A DNA stretch of 64,000 nt from Pseudoalteromonas rubra (lineage in GTDB: Bacteria > Pseudomonadota > Gammaproteobacteria > Enterobacterales > Alteromonadaceae), in contig NZ_PNCI01000001.1 of assembly GCF_005887095.1 (NCBI RefSeq), positions 124,001-188,000 on the forward strand. Direction: 5' to 3'. The translations under genes were made by a program, and so were the position numbers. The notes beneath the pieces are model-generated. The model searched no databases. It saw nothing but the letters and a program-made list of their open reading frames with translations, and had not been told where the DNA came from. How positions within the stretch are numbered: the stretch's first letter is position 1; the number at the start of each line of letters is the position of its first letter. Below are positions 36,395-45,678 of the stretch, piece by piece.

Positions 36395-38115
36395 TATGCT
36401 TTCACTCCTTTTTTCAACCACATATCATCAATGGCGCCCAGTTTAATTTGCATGGGGTAAACGTGTTCATTTTCGTCCACACAAATATCCAGAAAAACCA
36501 GGCGGTCATTGATGGCAAATGCTCGCGCCAAAGCGTCGTCCAGTTCATCCGGGTGGTCGACTCGGATCCCGACGTGTCCATAGCTTTGTGCAAGGGCAAC
36601 AAAATCGGGCAGGGATTCCATATAAGAGCTCGAATGACGTCCCCCATACATCATGTCCTGCCATTGGCGTACCATGCCTAAAGAGCGGTTATTGAGAGAG
36701 ACAATTTTTACATTGAGTCCGTACTGAAGGCAGGTGGAAAGTTCCTGAATGTTCATTTGTATAGACCCATCACCGGTCACGCACACAACATCCGCGTTGG
36801 GGTAGGCAACTTTTACGCCCATTGCTGCGGGCAGACCAAACCCCATGGTTCCCAGACCGCCGGAGTTAATCCATTGTCTGGGGTGTTTGAAGGGGTAGTA
36901 CTGGGCTGCAAACATTTGATGTTGGCCTACATCCGAGCATACATATGCGTCACCTTGGGTAATTTGGTAGAGCTTTTCGATTACGGTTTGTGGTTTGATT
37001 TTTTCCCCCTGAGCCTCGTACGACAAACAGCGTTGTTCTCGCCAAGCTGTAATTTGCTGCCACCATGACTCTTGTGCTGCGCGGTCAATACGCAATGCGC
37101 TTTTCTCAATTGCACTTTGTAGCTGTTCCAGTACGGTCTTCAGGCAACCGACAACAGGTATGTGTGCCTGGATTGTCTTGGAAATTGAGGTCGGATCTAC
37201 ATCAACGTGCACTATGGTGGCATCGGGGCAGAACTTTTTGACATTATTTGTTACCCGATCATCAAAGCGGGCACCCAATGCCAGAATAACGTCTGCATTG
37301 GCCATCGCTTTGTTTGCTTCCAATGAGCCGTGCATACCTAGCATGCCCACAAAATTTGGGTGCGTACCGCTGATTCCGCCCAGGCCCATTAAGGTGTTGG
37401 TGATCGGGGCATTAAGCGTCTCAACCAGCTCAGTGAGCTGCTCTGAGGTATTGGATAGAATAATCCCGCCACCTGAATATACGACCAGACGTTTAGCACC
37501 CAAAATTGCATCTACCGCTTTCTTGATTTGGCGAGAATGTCCCTTTGAGCTTGGGTTATAAGTACGCATTTCAATGCGTGCAGGCATCTTGTAATCGAAT
37601 TTAAGTTGAGGATTGAGAATATCCTTTGGCAGTTCGACAACCACGGGACCTGGTCTGCCAGAATTTGCTAAATAAAATGCTTTGGCCAGCACCGACGGGA
37701 TCATTTCAGCGTCACGACAGTTAAAGCTATGTTTAACGATGGGGCGCGAACAGCCAACTATGTCTGTTTCCTGAAACGCGTCATCACCTATCAAATTGGA
37801 GGGTACCTGACCTGACAGCACCACCATAGGAATGCTATCCATATAAGCGGTGGCAATACCCGTCACACAGTTTGTGGCGCCAGGTCCAGAGGTTGCGAGC
37901 ACAACCCCGGTCTTTCCTGTACTTCTGGCGTAGCCATCAGCCATGTGTGTAGCAGCCTGTTCATGTCTGACCAGGATATGTTCAACCTCATCTTGTGCAA
38001 ACAACGCATCGTAAAGATCCAGCACTGAACCACCCGGGTACCCGAAAATATAGTCCACATCCAGTTCGGCCAGTGCTTTTACAACTAGCTCTGAGCCGTT
38101 AAATTGCTCATTCAT
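36394..38115 (-). CDS. ilvI: Acetolactate synthase III, large (catalytic) subunit
   Basis: Thiamine-diphosphate enzyme making 2-acetolactate from pyruvate (valine/leucine) or 2-aceto-2-hydroxybutyrate (isoleucine). 573 residues. The PYR domain has [17 protein letters not shown] and the catalytic Glu in [12 protein letters not shown] (about residue 51). A central FAD-binding domain follows, then the ThDP/Mg motif [29 protein letters not shown] (about 440-470). IlvI rather than IlvB or IlvG by overall sequence. ATG at 38115 preferred to an upstream TTG: it has a TGAGGA ribosome-binding site. Expression is governed by the leader and terminator just upstream. Confidence 0.95.
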   Translation of the reverse strand: MNEQFNGSELVVKALAELDVDYIFGYPGGSVLDLYDALFAQDEVEHILVRHEQAATHMADGYARSTGKTGVVLATSGPGATNCVTGIATAYMDSIPMVVLSGQVPSNLIGDDAFQETDIVGCSRPIVKHSFNCRDAEMIPSVLAKAFYLANSGRPGPVVVELPKDILNPQLKFDYKMPARIEMRTYNPSSKGHSRQIKKAVDAILGAKRLVVYSGGGIILSNTSEQLTELVETLNAPITNTLMGLGGISGTHPNFVGMLGMHGSLEANKAMANADVILALGARFDDRVTNNVKKFCPDATIVHVDVDPTSISKTIQAHIPVVGCLKTVLEQLQSAIEKSALRIDRAAQESWWQQITAWREQRCLSYEAQGEKIKPQTVIEKLYQITQGDAYVCSDVGQHQMFAAQYYPFKHPRQWINSGGLGTMGFGLPAAMGVKVAYPNADVVCVTGDGSIQMNIQELSTCLQYGLNVKIVSLNNRSLGMVRQWQDMMYGGRHSSSYMESLPDFVALAQSYGHVGIRVDHPDELDDALARAFAINDRLVFLDICVDENEHVYPMQIKLGAIDDMWLKKGVKA

Positions 38116-38148
38116 TACCTCATTCCTCAGCAAAGTTTAAATTAAAGG

Positions 38149-38174
38149 CAAAAAAAAACCCCGCTAGTGCGGGG
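38149..38174 (-). terminator. Attenuator terminator of the ilvIH operon
   Basis: Stem CCCCGC / GCGGGG around a 4-base loop (38159-38174), followed on the minus strand by a run of T. Located between the leader peptide and ilvI. A GCGGGG at the end of the leader coding region (38201-38206, minus strand) can pair with the first arm instead, forming an antiterminator. Confidence 0.9.
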
Positions 38175-38191
38175 TCTGTGCAAACGTTCGC

Positions 38192-38263
38192 TCACAACGG
38201 CCCCGCCGGACTTACCACTAAGACCAGTACGAGTACCACAACTGTGAATAGAATAGTTTGCAT
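38192..38263 (-). CDS. Branched-chain amino-acid leader peptide of ilvIH
   Basis: A 23-codon open frame starting MQTILF and ending SPAGPL, with ten consecutive Val/Leu codons at positions 8-17 and 13 Ile/Leu/Val residues overall. It lies between a promoter and the attenuator terminator. When charged Val or Leu tRNA is scarce, a ribosome stalling on this run would leave the antiterminator free to form and allow ilvIH transcription. This is the mechanism known for ilvGMEDA and ilvBN leaders; its assignment to ilvIH here rests on the layout. Confidence 0.9.
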   Translation of the reverse strand: MQTILFTVVVLVLVLVVSPAGPL

Positions 38264-38302
38264 AGTTAATTTCTGCGTAAAAAGTTTAATCTGATGCTCT
38301 TT

Positions 38303-38331
38303 ATTTAAAGGGTAATCATCTGAACTGTCAA
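38303..38331 (-). promoter_or_regulatory. Predicted sigma-70 promoter of the ilvIH leader
   Basis: On the minus strand a perfect TTGACA (38331-38326), 17-bp spacer, TTAAAT (38308-38303). Transcription would start near 38296, about 33 bases before the leader peptide ATG. Confidence 0.75.
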
Positions 38332-38518
38332 GTTACAAAATGGCCAAAATGCATTAATGTGCCTTTTCGGTGTTTTAAATATTGAAATGTAGTATTTCAT
38401 TGCGGTTTGGTGATGTTTTTATGGATAAATAATGCTTTTTCTCACGCTGTTGGCGCGTTTAGAATTATACTCAGCAACCTGTTACTATCCCTTTGACTAT
38501 CGTATTGGGTATATTAGT

Positions 38519-41464
38519 ATGAAATTCAGCCTTTTAGTTATTCTGGCGTTGTTTGCACAACCATTGCAAGCGTTACAAGTAGACCAACAGCAGCTTCGTT
38601 ACTGGCTAGAAAAGCGTGCGGGCCGAACGCTTTCTGACTACGAGGCCAGTCAGCAAATTTCAGATTATCTGTCAGAGGTAGATGGCTTTACTGTGCGTGT
38701 GCCGTTCAATGGCAAACCGCCTGCTGAGTCTTTGCATTTACGTGGCTATCAGGGTGCGTCAGGCAGCCCTGTCAGTGGTGCAAAAATACTGGCTATTCTG
38801 GTCGATTTTCCTGACTTGCCACATGATGATAACCGTTTGGTGCAATCTGACTCTGATATGTTCTATCCAAGCTATCCTGTCAGTCATTACGAGCAGCTGA
38901 TATTTTCGGAACAAGGATTTAAAGCACCTGACGGACAACTACTCAAGAGTGCGTATCAATACTATCAGCTGGCCTCAGGGGGGAGTTTCAGCCTTACAGG
39001 CGAGGTTTACGGCTGGATCACGGCAGCACAAAATGCACAATACTACGGTCAAAGAGTCGGTGTCAGCCGAGATATCAATGTCGCCTCACTAGTGAAAGAG
39101 GCGGTGGAGCAAGCGGTTAGCCGCTACGACATTAATCTGAGCGAGTACGATCTTAGTGACTTAAACGACCTGGATGGGGACGGCATCATAAATGAACCCG
39201 ACGGCGTTGTGGATCATATTATGCTGTTTCACTCAAGCATTGGTGAGGAAGCAGGTGGCGGAGTCTTAGGCACAGATGCCATCTGGTCACACCGCTTTGT
39301 GGTATCAGAAGATGGCTACACACCCGTAGCAATTTCCAACAGTGATGTACGCATCCATAATTACACCGTTAACCCGATTGATGCCAGCATGGGTGTAGTG
39401 GTACATGAGTTCGGTCATGAGTTAGGTCTAATAGACGAATACGATCTTAGCAATGGTACTATTGGTGAACCGGTTGCAAACTGGTCCGTGATGTCTAACG
39501 GAAACTGGCTGGGTGCTCTGCGAGGCTCACAACCTGTGTCTTTTTCGCCTCGCAATTTGGAAAGGCTGCAAGCTAAATTAGGTGGAAACTGGGTGAATCA
39601 GAGCGAGTTACAGCTTGCTCAGCTGACTCAGGGCAGCGAGGTAGAGCTGAATCATGTTGGAGAGTACTCCGGGAAAACGGATCAGCTGAAGGTAAATTTA
39701 CCTGCCAGTCTCGAGTATATAGGCGAACCAATCAATGGTAAGTATCAGTATTACTCAGGTCAGGGCAATGCCAAAATCAACCGTGCTACCATGGCTGTGA
39801 CGTTACCTGATACAGCCGAGCTTCGTCTGACAGTTCAGGCTCGTTTTGATATTGAGGACGGCTACGACTTTTTCCAGGTAAAGGTCAACGAGCAGTCCCT
39901 TGCCGGCAATTTGACGAAAGCACAACATCCTATCTATCCTTCTGTTACTCATTATATTGACGGCGACAGTGGCCAGGCTGAGGGTGGTTCAAACGGGAGT
40001 AAGGTTGTCGAGTTAGTATACCCGCTTACTGAGTATTCAGGCCAGACAGTCACTTTGGAACTATTATACCAAACGGATAATGTTGAATATGGTTTTGGGG
40101 TTCTGCTGGATGATATCACTGTTTACGCCGGAGAGAATGTGATCTCTGTTGCAGATGCAGAATCTCCTGAGCAGCTCTTGCTCGCAGGTTTTAGTCGAAT
40201 TTCCAGTTACCGAGCAGGACTTGAACAGGCATACTATTTACAGCTGAGGTCTCATCTGGGCATAGATGCGGGGCTACAAGGTGCCAGTTATGCGCCAGGT
40301 GTCTTAGTTTGGTACGGTAATGAGAATGTCGAGAATAACTCTGTGTCTTTACATCCGGGCAAAGGTAAAATCCTGGTGGTCGATACAGACCAACTTATCA
40401 TACCCGGAGCAAATGGCGTGACGCCTGCTGCAACTCGGATCCAATTACGGGATGCGGCAATGAGAGTACAAGATCAGCCTGCTGGCCTTGGCGATAACCG
40501 ATTGCAGCCCGTTTCTGAATTTAATGATAGCCAGGACTATAGTCACCCTCAGCAGCCGCTATCTGGGGTCGTGTTACCTGAAAACGGGCTATCGATTGAA
40601 GTACTTGAAATCAGCCAAGATTACCGCAATGCACAGCTCCAAGTATCTGTAGATACCAGGCCTAAAATTAAGCTGAAGGTGAATGGCCTGAGCGTGGGCT
40701 TTTCCGTTTCTGGCCTGATACTTGATACGACCGATACCTTTCAATGGCAATTCGGCGACGGTAACCACAGTGAATTACTTGAACCGGAACATCAGTATCA
40801 GGGTCAGGGAGTTTATAAGGTGACATTTACACGAACTAATGAATCTGGAGAGACGCTGTCGATTGAACAACAAGTGGTGATCACAGCACCATTAGTATTG
40901 ACCGGTACTAATGTTGCTATCGATAAGGGTAGCCTGGAAGCCAGTGTAGAGTTTCATGGAGGGGCTAGCCCAGTCGCTGTAAGCTGGGATTTGGGGGATG
41001 GTGCAGTATTAGAAGGGTATAATATTAAACATCAATATCGTTTGTCCGCTAGGTACTTAATCGTGGTCACATTGGAAGATGCCAATGGCAGCAAAGTGAG
41101 CAAATCGATAGAAGAGAGTATTGTGGTGCCACTCAGCGGAACGATTAACGTGGTAAAGCGTGGGTTAGCGGCAGACTTTACGCTAGTTACTGAAGGTGGG
41201 TCAGGAAATTATGAAATTAGCTGGGCTTTTGGTGATGGTCAGACAGGTAGTGGCGCATCAGTCAGTCATAGTTACGACGGTGCCGGTAGCTATCAGGTGT
41301 CAGCAACGCTCACGGATCTAAGCGACAATCAGCAAATCGTTGTATCAGCAGATGTAGTGCTTGTTGAGCCGACGGACGAAGGGCAGGGTGGATCCGCGGG
41401 TGGTTTATTCGCGTTGAGTATGTTGATGTTTGTAATTACAGGGATGAGAAAACGCCCTGCATAA
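38519..41464 (+). CDS. Secreted M6-type metalloprotease with PKD repeats and GlyGly-CTERM-like tail
   Basis: 981 residues from the ATG at 38519, which gives a proper signal peptide (MKFSLLVILALFAQPLQA). The catalytic domain has the zinc motif HEFGHELGLIDEYD (His 296 and 300) and a downstream Met-turn-like WSVMSNGNWLG, as in immune-inhibitor-A (M6) proteases. A beta-sandwich region (about 400-550) precedes three PKD-like repeats near 740, 820 and 900 (FQWQFGDG, SWDLGDG, SWAFGDG). The C-terminus has GGSAGG, a hydrophobic segment and RKR, the GlyGly-CTERM layout processed by rhombosortase and linked to type II secretion. Monocistronic; faces away from ilvIH. Confidence 0.88.
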   Translation: MKFSLLVILALFAQPLQALQVDQQQLRYWLEKRAGRTLSDYEASQQISDYLSEVDGFTVRVPFNGKPPAESLHLRGYQGASGSPVSGAKILAILVDFPDLPHDDNRLVQSDSDMFYPSYPVSHYEQLIFSEQGFKAPDGQLLKSAYQYYQLASGGSFSLTGEVYGWITAAQNAQYYGQRVGVSRDINVASLVKEAVEQAVSRYDINLSEYDLSDLNDLDGDGIINEPDGVVDHIMLFHSSIGEEAGGGVLGTDAIWSHRFVVSEDGYTPVAISNSDVRIHNYTVNPIDASMGVVVHEFGHELGLIDEYDLSNGTIGEPVANWSVMSNGNWLGALRGSQPVSFSPRNLERLQAKLGGNWVNQSELQLAQLTQGSEVELNHVGEYSGKTDQLKVNLPASLEYIGEPINGKYQYYSGQGNAKINRATMAVTLPDTAELRLTVQARFDIEDGYDFFQVKVNEQSLAGNLTKAQHPIYPSVTHYIDGDSGQAEGGSNGSKVVELVYPLTEYSGQTVTLELLYQTDNVEYGFGVLLDDITVYAGENVISVADAESPEQLLLAGFSRISSYRAGLEQAYYLQLRSHLGIDAGLQGASYAPGVLVWYGNENVENNSVSLHPGKGKILVVDTDQLIIPGANGVTPAATRIQLRDAAMRVQDQPAGLGDNRLQPVSEFNDSQDYSHPQQPLSGVVLPENGLSIEVLEISQDYRNAQLQVSVDTRPKIKLKVNGLSVGFSVSGLILDTTDTFQWQFGDGNHSELLEPEHQYQGQGVYKVTFTRTNESGETLSIEQQVVITAPLVLTGTNVAIDKGSLEASVEFHGGASPVAVSWDLGDGAVLEGYNIKHQYRLSARYLIVVTLEDANGSKVSKSIEESIVVPLSGTINVVKRGLAADFTLVTEGGSGNYEISWAFGDGQTGSGASVSHSYDGAGSYQVSATLTDLSDNQQIVVSADVVLVEPTDEGQGGSAGGLFALSMLMFVITGMRKRPA

Positions 41465-41474
41465 AAGCAGGGCG
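41453..41474 (-). terminator. Terminator of icd, overlapping the protease 3' end
   Basis: Arms CGCCCTGC / GCAGGGCG, 6-base loop, then TTTT on the minus strand. It lies 28 bp past the icd stop and includes the last codons of the M6 protease gene. Confidence 0.75.
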
Positions 41475-41501
41475 CAGGGATGCTAAGAGCGTTGGTAAGA
41501 T

Positions 41502-42509
41502 TTACAGGCGCTCGATAACTGCTTGTGTAAAGTCAGTCGTACCGTGGTTGCCACCCAGGTCGCGTGTTGTACGGTCACCAGATTTGATCACATCAGCAAC
41601 AGCGTTGCGGATCTTGTCGGCTGTCTCACCCATATCCAGGTATTCAAGCATTTGAATAGACGCCAGGATTACAGAAGTTGGGTTTGCCAGGTTCTTACCT
41701 GCGATATCAGGAGCACTACCGTGTACTGCTTCAAAAATGGCCGCATTTTCGCCGATGTTTGCGCCTGGAGCCATGCCCAGCCCACCAACCAGACCTGCAC
41801 ACAGGTCAGAAATGATGTCACCAAACAGGTTAGTTGTGACGACAACGTCGAACTCTTCTGGGGTCATAACCAGCTTCATACAAGTTGCATCGACGATCAT
41901 TTCCGCTGATTCGATTTCCGGGAAGCGCTCTCCAACTTCACGTGCCACTTTCAGGAATAAGCCAGAAGTAGACTTCAGGATGTTTGCTTTATGAACTGCG
42001 GTTACCTTTTTACGGCCTTCACGCTGGGCTAGCTCGTATGCAAAAGTAACGATTTTCTCAGCACCTTCACGCGTGATTTTAGACATAGCTTCTGCTTCGC
42101 TACCATCTTCAGAGACTACCTGACCCAGGCCAGAGTACATACCCTGTGTGTTTTCGCGCACTGTGATGATATCAATGTCGTCGTAGCGTGCTTTAGTGCC
42201 TTCAAAAGATTTAACAGGGCGCACGTTTGCATACAGACCAAAGTGCTTACGCAGTGTCACATTAATAGAAGTAAAGCCTTCACCAACAGGCGTCGTCAGT
42301 GGGCCTTTAAGAGTAATTTTGTTGCGTTCAATGGCTTCCAACGTTTCAGGAGGCAGCAGCTCACCGGTTTTTTCCAGTGCTGCCAGTCCCGCGTCAACGT
42401 ACTCATAATCGAATTCACAACCAGCTGCATTCAAAATTTCAATTGCTGAGTCGATGATGCTTGGACCGATGCCGTCGCCACGGATCACCGTGATAGTTTG
42501 CTTAGCCAT
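41502..42509 (-). CDS. icd: Isocitrate dehydrogenase (NAD-type)
   Basis: TCA-cycle enzyme oxidising isocitrate to 2-oxoglutarate. 335 residues, the short form close to mitochondrial IDH3 and isopropylmalate dehydrogenase, instead of the 415-residue NADP form of E. coli. Motifs: ITVIRGDGIGPSI at the start, TVRENTQGMYSG (about 117-128), VVTTNLFGDIISDLCAGLVGGLGMAPGANIG (about 225-255) and the nucleotide loop EAVHGSAPDIAGKNLANP. Specificity for NAD is inferred from family membership. Single gene; the 199 bp upstream (42510-42708) hold no gene, only AT-rich sequence with an ATTCC/GGAAT inverted repeat. Confidence 0.92.
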   Translation of the reverse strand: MAKQTITVIRGDGIGPSIIDSAIEILNAAGCEFDYEYVDAGLAALEKTGELLPPETLEAIERNKITLKGPLTTPVGEGFTSINVTLRKHFGLYANVRPVKSFEGTKARYDDIDIITVRENTQGMYSGLGQVVSEDGSEAEAMSKITREGAEKIVTFAYELAQREGRKKVTAVHKANILKSTSGLFLKVAREVGERFPEIESAEMIVDATCMKLVMTPEEFDVVVTTNLFGDIISDLCAGLVGGLGMAPGANIGENAAIFEAVHGSAPDIAGKNLANPTSVILASIQMLEYLDMGETADKIRNAVADVIKSGDRTTRDLGGNHGTTDFTQAVIERL

Positions 42510-42708
42510 TTATGTTTCCTTTATCAAAAGTAAATTTACATCGTAGAACAGATCTAACCTAGTGTAGTTGACCTTTTCTGTGATGTTAGATCGCTTGAAA
42601 ATTTAAGCGCGTTTTATAGCAATTTATTCATTTATATTCCAGTAAGGAATGAATAAAAGACATAAATATAGTGAATACCCAAAATGCATGGTATTTATCG
42701 GGTAAATA

Positions 42709-44394
42709 TCAGTCAATTAAATTATATAAACCAATAGACTGAAGGTGTGCCATCAGAGCATCAATGCCGGACCAGTCATGTAACCTTGCTTGTTCATCCA
42801 ATACCTGACGCTGCCAGGCTGAGGTTTCAAAATTTGAGTCACAGATCAACAAGGTTAGTATCTTCACAGCAGTAAAGGTCAGTGCCAGGCCTGATAATTT
42901 TGATTTACGAGATAGTTCAGACTGTTCAAACGCACGGTGGGCCTCACTGGAGGCAAAATGGGTATGAAAGTAATGCTTGAACTCCTCTTCACTGAACGCT
43001 GCAAAGCCAAATAAATGTGCAAGAGAAACAGGGTGAATACTGTCAGTTGAGTCGAGCGCAAAGGGGAATCGTTTTATGTCTACACTGTGTCGCTTAAGCA
43101 TAAATGCGACAGCTGCACTAACCGGAGAAAGGATGTTCTCATAGTGGTGGCCATAATTTTGCTGTACAAGCGCAGCCAAGACCTGAGCAAAGAGTTGATA
43201 TTTATGCCAAATATCTTTGGCAAAAGGGTGCTTAAGTTGCACAATTAATTGCTCCACCAAGACTCGTTGACAGAGTAAGGCCGCTGCGTCCAGGCCAACC
43301 ATAGTGAGACAATGTCTCAGATTTGCCCCTTTTTGCGCTTCTCTGTTGTAGAGTCTTGCCGCCTGTGACAAGGCTGTTTCAATTTCTGGGAATGGGGCGA
43401 TTGTTTTTTCTATGGCTCTGAAGCTACCAAAGTTTGCGCCTCCAAGCTGTTCGACCACATGCAAGGCTTCTGTCATCTGATCAGATGCTGTAGCCAACGG
43501 CTTGGGTGGGATACGTGACCATACTCGATAGAGTAGTTGCGAGTCTGACACTTTTAATGCCTGGTAGCGCTGTTGGTAACGCCTTTGCGTTTTGATCAGG
43601 CGAGTGATCTTCCCTGATTGCATAATCGCAAGAATAGCATGATTCTCTTCTTCACAAAGTAACAGTGCCTGATGATCCGGGTGTCGTTGCACAGCACCTG
43701 CTGGATAGGCATCAAGTTGTCTGGCCAGTAGTTGTAAACTGGTTTGCAAAAAAGTATGGGTATTATTCAGATACAGTTGCTTAATAATCGTGGGTAGAGA
43801 AATTCGATGACTCTTTTTCATCAATGCAACGGATATCTGGGTCGCAATCGCGACCAATAATGTCACATTGTCATATAGCGGGGTGGAGCGTTTGCGGCTG
43901 ATAGACAGTTCATAGCCAGATAACCTTGCTAGGATCCGGGTTACCTGAGGCGACTGTAGCTGTCCGGCACTTAGTACTTTAACTGCCAGTTGATGGCGCA
44001 GTCTCAGTTTTTTCGACTCGACACTTGATAAGGGTTTATCAGCCGCGACTTTGTCATATTCGCGACTGGCGCACAATACACTGGCAAAGCTTGCAACCAA
44101 CAGTTCATGGATCATTTGCTCTGTATAACCATGGGCATAGCCAAGCATGCACAGCAATATCGACTGCTTAACCAGTACGTTAGTTGAATGTCTGTAGGGG
44201 GTGGCTACAAAGTGTAGATGGGCATGCAGGGCATTGGGTGCTTGGCGGTACAAACGGGTGTATTGTTCAGCGAGCTGTGCAAGCGTGACATCAATTTTAG
44301 GCCAGCTAGCCTTGTCGTAGTACAAGGACAATACGGACTCAGACTGAGTCAGAAGTTTATGCAGCTGTCTTGCGATATCCTCATTGACAGTCAT
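42709..44394 (-). CDS. Degenerate HD-GYP/HDOD-like protein of unknown function
   Basis: 561 residues, soluble, not confidently assigned. The C-terminal half (about 310-540) is HDOD-like: GANFGSFRAIEKTIAPFPEIETALSQAARLYNREAQKGANLRHCLTMVGLDAAALL follows the pattern of helices seen in the EAL-HDOD protein at 22942. The N-terminal half follows the layout of an HD-GYP domain (LVKQSILLCMLGYAHG, later ARLSGYELS and a DAYPAGAVQRHPDHQALLL end piece), but the HD and HH metal ligands are missing. I infer a non-catalytic signalling or scaffold protein. Its ATG overlaps the stop of the DUF3192 gene (TAATG), so they are coupled. Confidence 0.72.
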   Translation of the reverse strand: MTVNEDIARQLHKLLTQSESVLSLYYDKASWPKIDVTLAQLAEQYTRLYRQAPNALHAHLHFVATPYRHSTNVLVKQSILLCMLGYAHGYTEQMIHELLVASFASVLCASREYDKVAADKPLSSVESKKLRLRHQLAVKVLSAGQLQSPQVTRILARLSGYELSISRKRSTPLYDNVTLLVAIATQISVALMKKSHRISLPTIIKQLYLNNTHTFLQTSLQLLARQLDAYPAGAVQRHPDHQALLLCEEENHAILAIMQSGKITRLIKTQRRYQQRYQALKVSDSQLLYRVWSRIPPKPLATASDQMTEALHVVEQLGGANFGSFRAIEKTIAPFPEIETALSQAARLYNREAQKGANLRHCLTMVGLDAAALLCQRVLVEQLIVQLKHPFAKDIWHKYQLFAQVLAALVQQNYGHHYENILSPVSAAVAFMLKRHSVDIKRFPFALDSTDSIHPVSLAHLFGFAAFSEEEFKHYFHTHFASSEAHRAFEQSELSRKSKLSGLALTFTAVKILTLLICDSNFETSAWQRQVLDEQARLHDWSGIDALMAHLQSIGLYNLID

Positions 44395-44777
44395 TAGAAA
44401 GCCTTGTCATACGCAACAATTGCGCCAGCTCCCCAAAGTGTAAGCTGGCCATTTTCAAACAGTAATCCGGTACATTCATCTTGCGTGGTGATCCCATCCG
44501 GTTTGACCAGCTGTGTTCTGTAAAAGACGATCTGCAGCACGCGATCGCCCTCAGACTTAACATAAGTCAGGTCTGGGCTGCCAAGCGTTTCTAACACCTC
44601 ATCCAGTTCGACTACCATGTCGGGTTTGAGCTTGCTGATATAACGTTTATTGAAGGCTTCTCTGTCTTGCCAGATCATGGCCTGAGGGTCATCTTTATAG
44701 AAATTAATGACCAGGTACACAATGACACCGTATACAGCAAGACCAAGAAAAACGTATTGTAAAACCTTTTTAATCAT
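44394..44777 (-). CDS. DUF3192-like membrane-anchored protein
   Basis: 127 residues: an N-terminal membrane helix (about 6-25) and a small external domain. MVVELDEVLETLGSPDLTYVK, VLQIVFYRTQLVKPDGITTQDECTGLLFENGQLTLWG resembles the DUF3192 family, whose fold is like the outer-membrane assembly protein BamE/SmpA. Function unknown. The single helix without a Cys after it suggests a membrane anchor and not a lipoprotein. Coupled to the downstream HD-GYP/HDOD-like gene by TAATG; xni lies 57 bp upstream in the same direction. Confidence 0.75.
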   Translation of the reverse strand: MIKKVLQYVFLGLAVYGVIVYLVINFYKDDPQAMIWQDREAFNKRYISKLKPDMVVELDEVLETLGSPDLTYVKSEGDRVLQIVFYRTQLVKPDGITTQDECTGLLFENGQLTLWGAGAIVAYDKAF

Positions 44778-44834
44778 TGAAATACACCAAAAACTCCCAA
44801 AGCTAGCGTAACGGAAGCGCTTGACCGGAACAAG

Positions 44835-45614
44835 TTATTTGCGCTCAATCACTCTGAGTTGACTTAAATTAAAGCCAAGATTGATGTCAGTTTGTAGTGA
44901 AACGAGTGTTTTACTCAAAATAAAGTCATCCAGACCATCCTCTAGCTTGCGTCGAGTAGTCGACGAGAGGCTTGATGCATTTAAGGCTTGTTCAACATTA
45001 CCGAACTCTGTTATCAGTTCTATGGCGGTTTTTTTTCCTACACCTTTCACACCTGGGATATCATTGGTTTTATCACCCATTAATGCCCATAATTCTGTGA
45101 GCGCGTGATAGGGCACCGAAAACTTGTCCAAAATTTGCTGATGACCCAGATAGGATTGGGAAAAATAGTTGTAAACGGCCACTTTGTCTGAACACAGAGG
45201 CAAAAACCCTTTGTCTGTTGACACGATCACTGAGGGCACCTGGTTGTGGCTTGCTTTGCTTGCCAGCGTGGCAATAACATCATCAGCTTCATCCTGCTCC
45301 GGGAAAAAGGCGGTAATACCGCACGTTTTAAACCCTTCGGCAATCAGGGAGAGGTTTTGCTTGAGTGACTCAGGCATGGGCTTTCTGCTGTGTTTGTAAT
45401 TCGCGTAATAATGATAGCGCCAGCTGCGCTCACCATCAAAAACGGCAATCGCATGGGTTGGGTCAACGCGCCGCAGCAGTTTTGTGCAGGCATTGCTTAC
45501 GCGAGCTTTACATGATTGCATGACTTGCTGTTCACTTACCCCGTGTTGATCGACATCAATTGCGTAGATTCGCCGAATAAGGTTAAGTGCGTCAATAAGA
45601 AGTAGTTTTGCCAT
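44835..45614 (-). CDS. xni: Flap endonuclease Xni (exonuclease IX-like)
   Basis: Structure-specific 5' nuclease acting on DNA flaps. 259 residues, the length of Xni. The N-terminal PIN-like domain has LLLIDALNLIRRIYA and AVFDGERSWRYHYYANYKHSRKPMP, the metal-binding acidic cluster FPEQDEADDVIATLA (about 104-118) and VSTDKGFLPL. The helix-hairpin-helix GVKGVGKKTAIELITEFGNVEQ lies at about 195-216. The weakly conserved third metal site distinguishes Xni from DNA polymerase I's 5' nuclease. ppnN lies upstream 64 bp away; the two are also close in E. coli. Confidence 0.92.
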   Translation of the reverse strand: MAKLLLIDALNLIRRIYAIDVDQHGVSEQQVMQSCKARVSNACTKLLRRVDPTHAIAVFDGERSWRYHYYANYKHSRKPMPESLKQNLSLIAEGFKTCGITAFFPEQDEADDVIATLASKASHNQVPSVIVSTDKGFLPLCSDKVAVYNYFSQSYLGHQQILDKFSVPYHALTELWALMGDKTNDIPGVKGVGKKTAIELITEFGNVEQALNASSLSSTTRRKLEDGLDDFILSKTLVSLQTDINLGFNLSQLRVIERK

Positions 45615-45678
45615 GTGTGAATTAGGGGGATTTCTTAGCAGTTAAAAATAGGGGGTAAGGCAGTACCTTACCCAGGTG

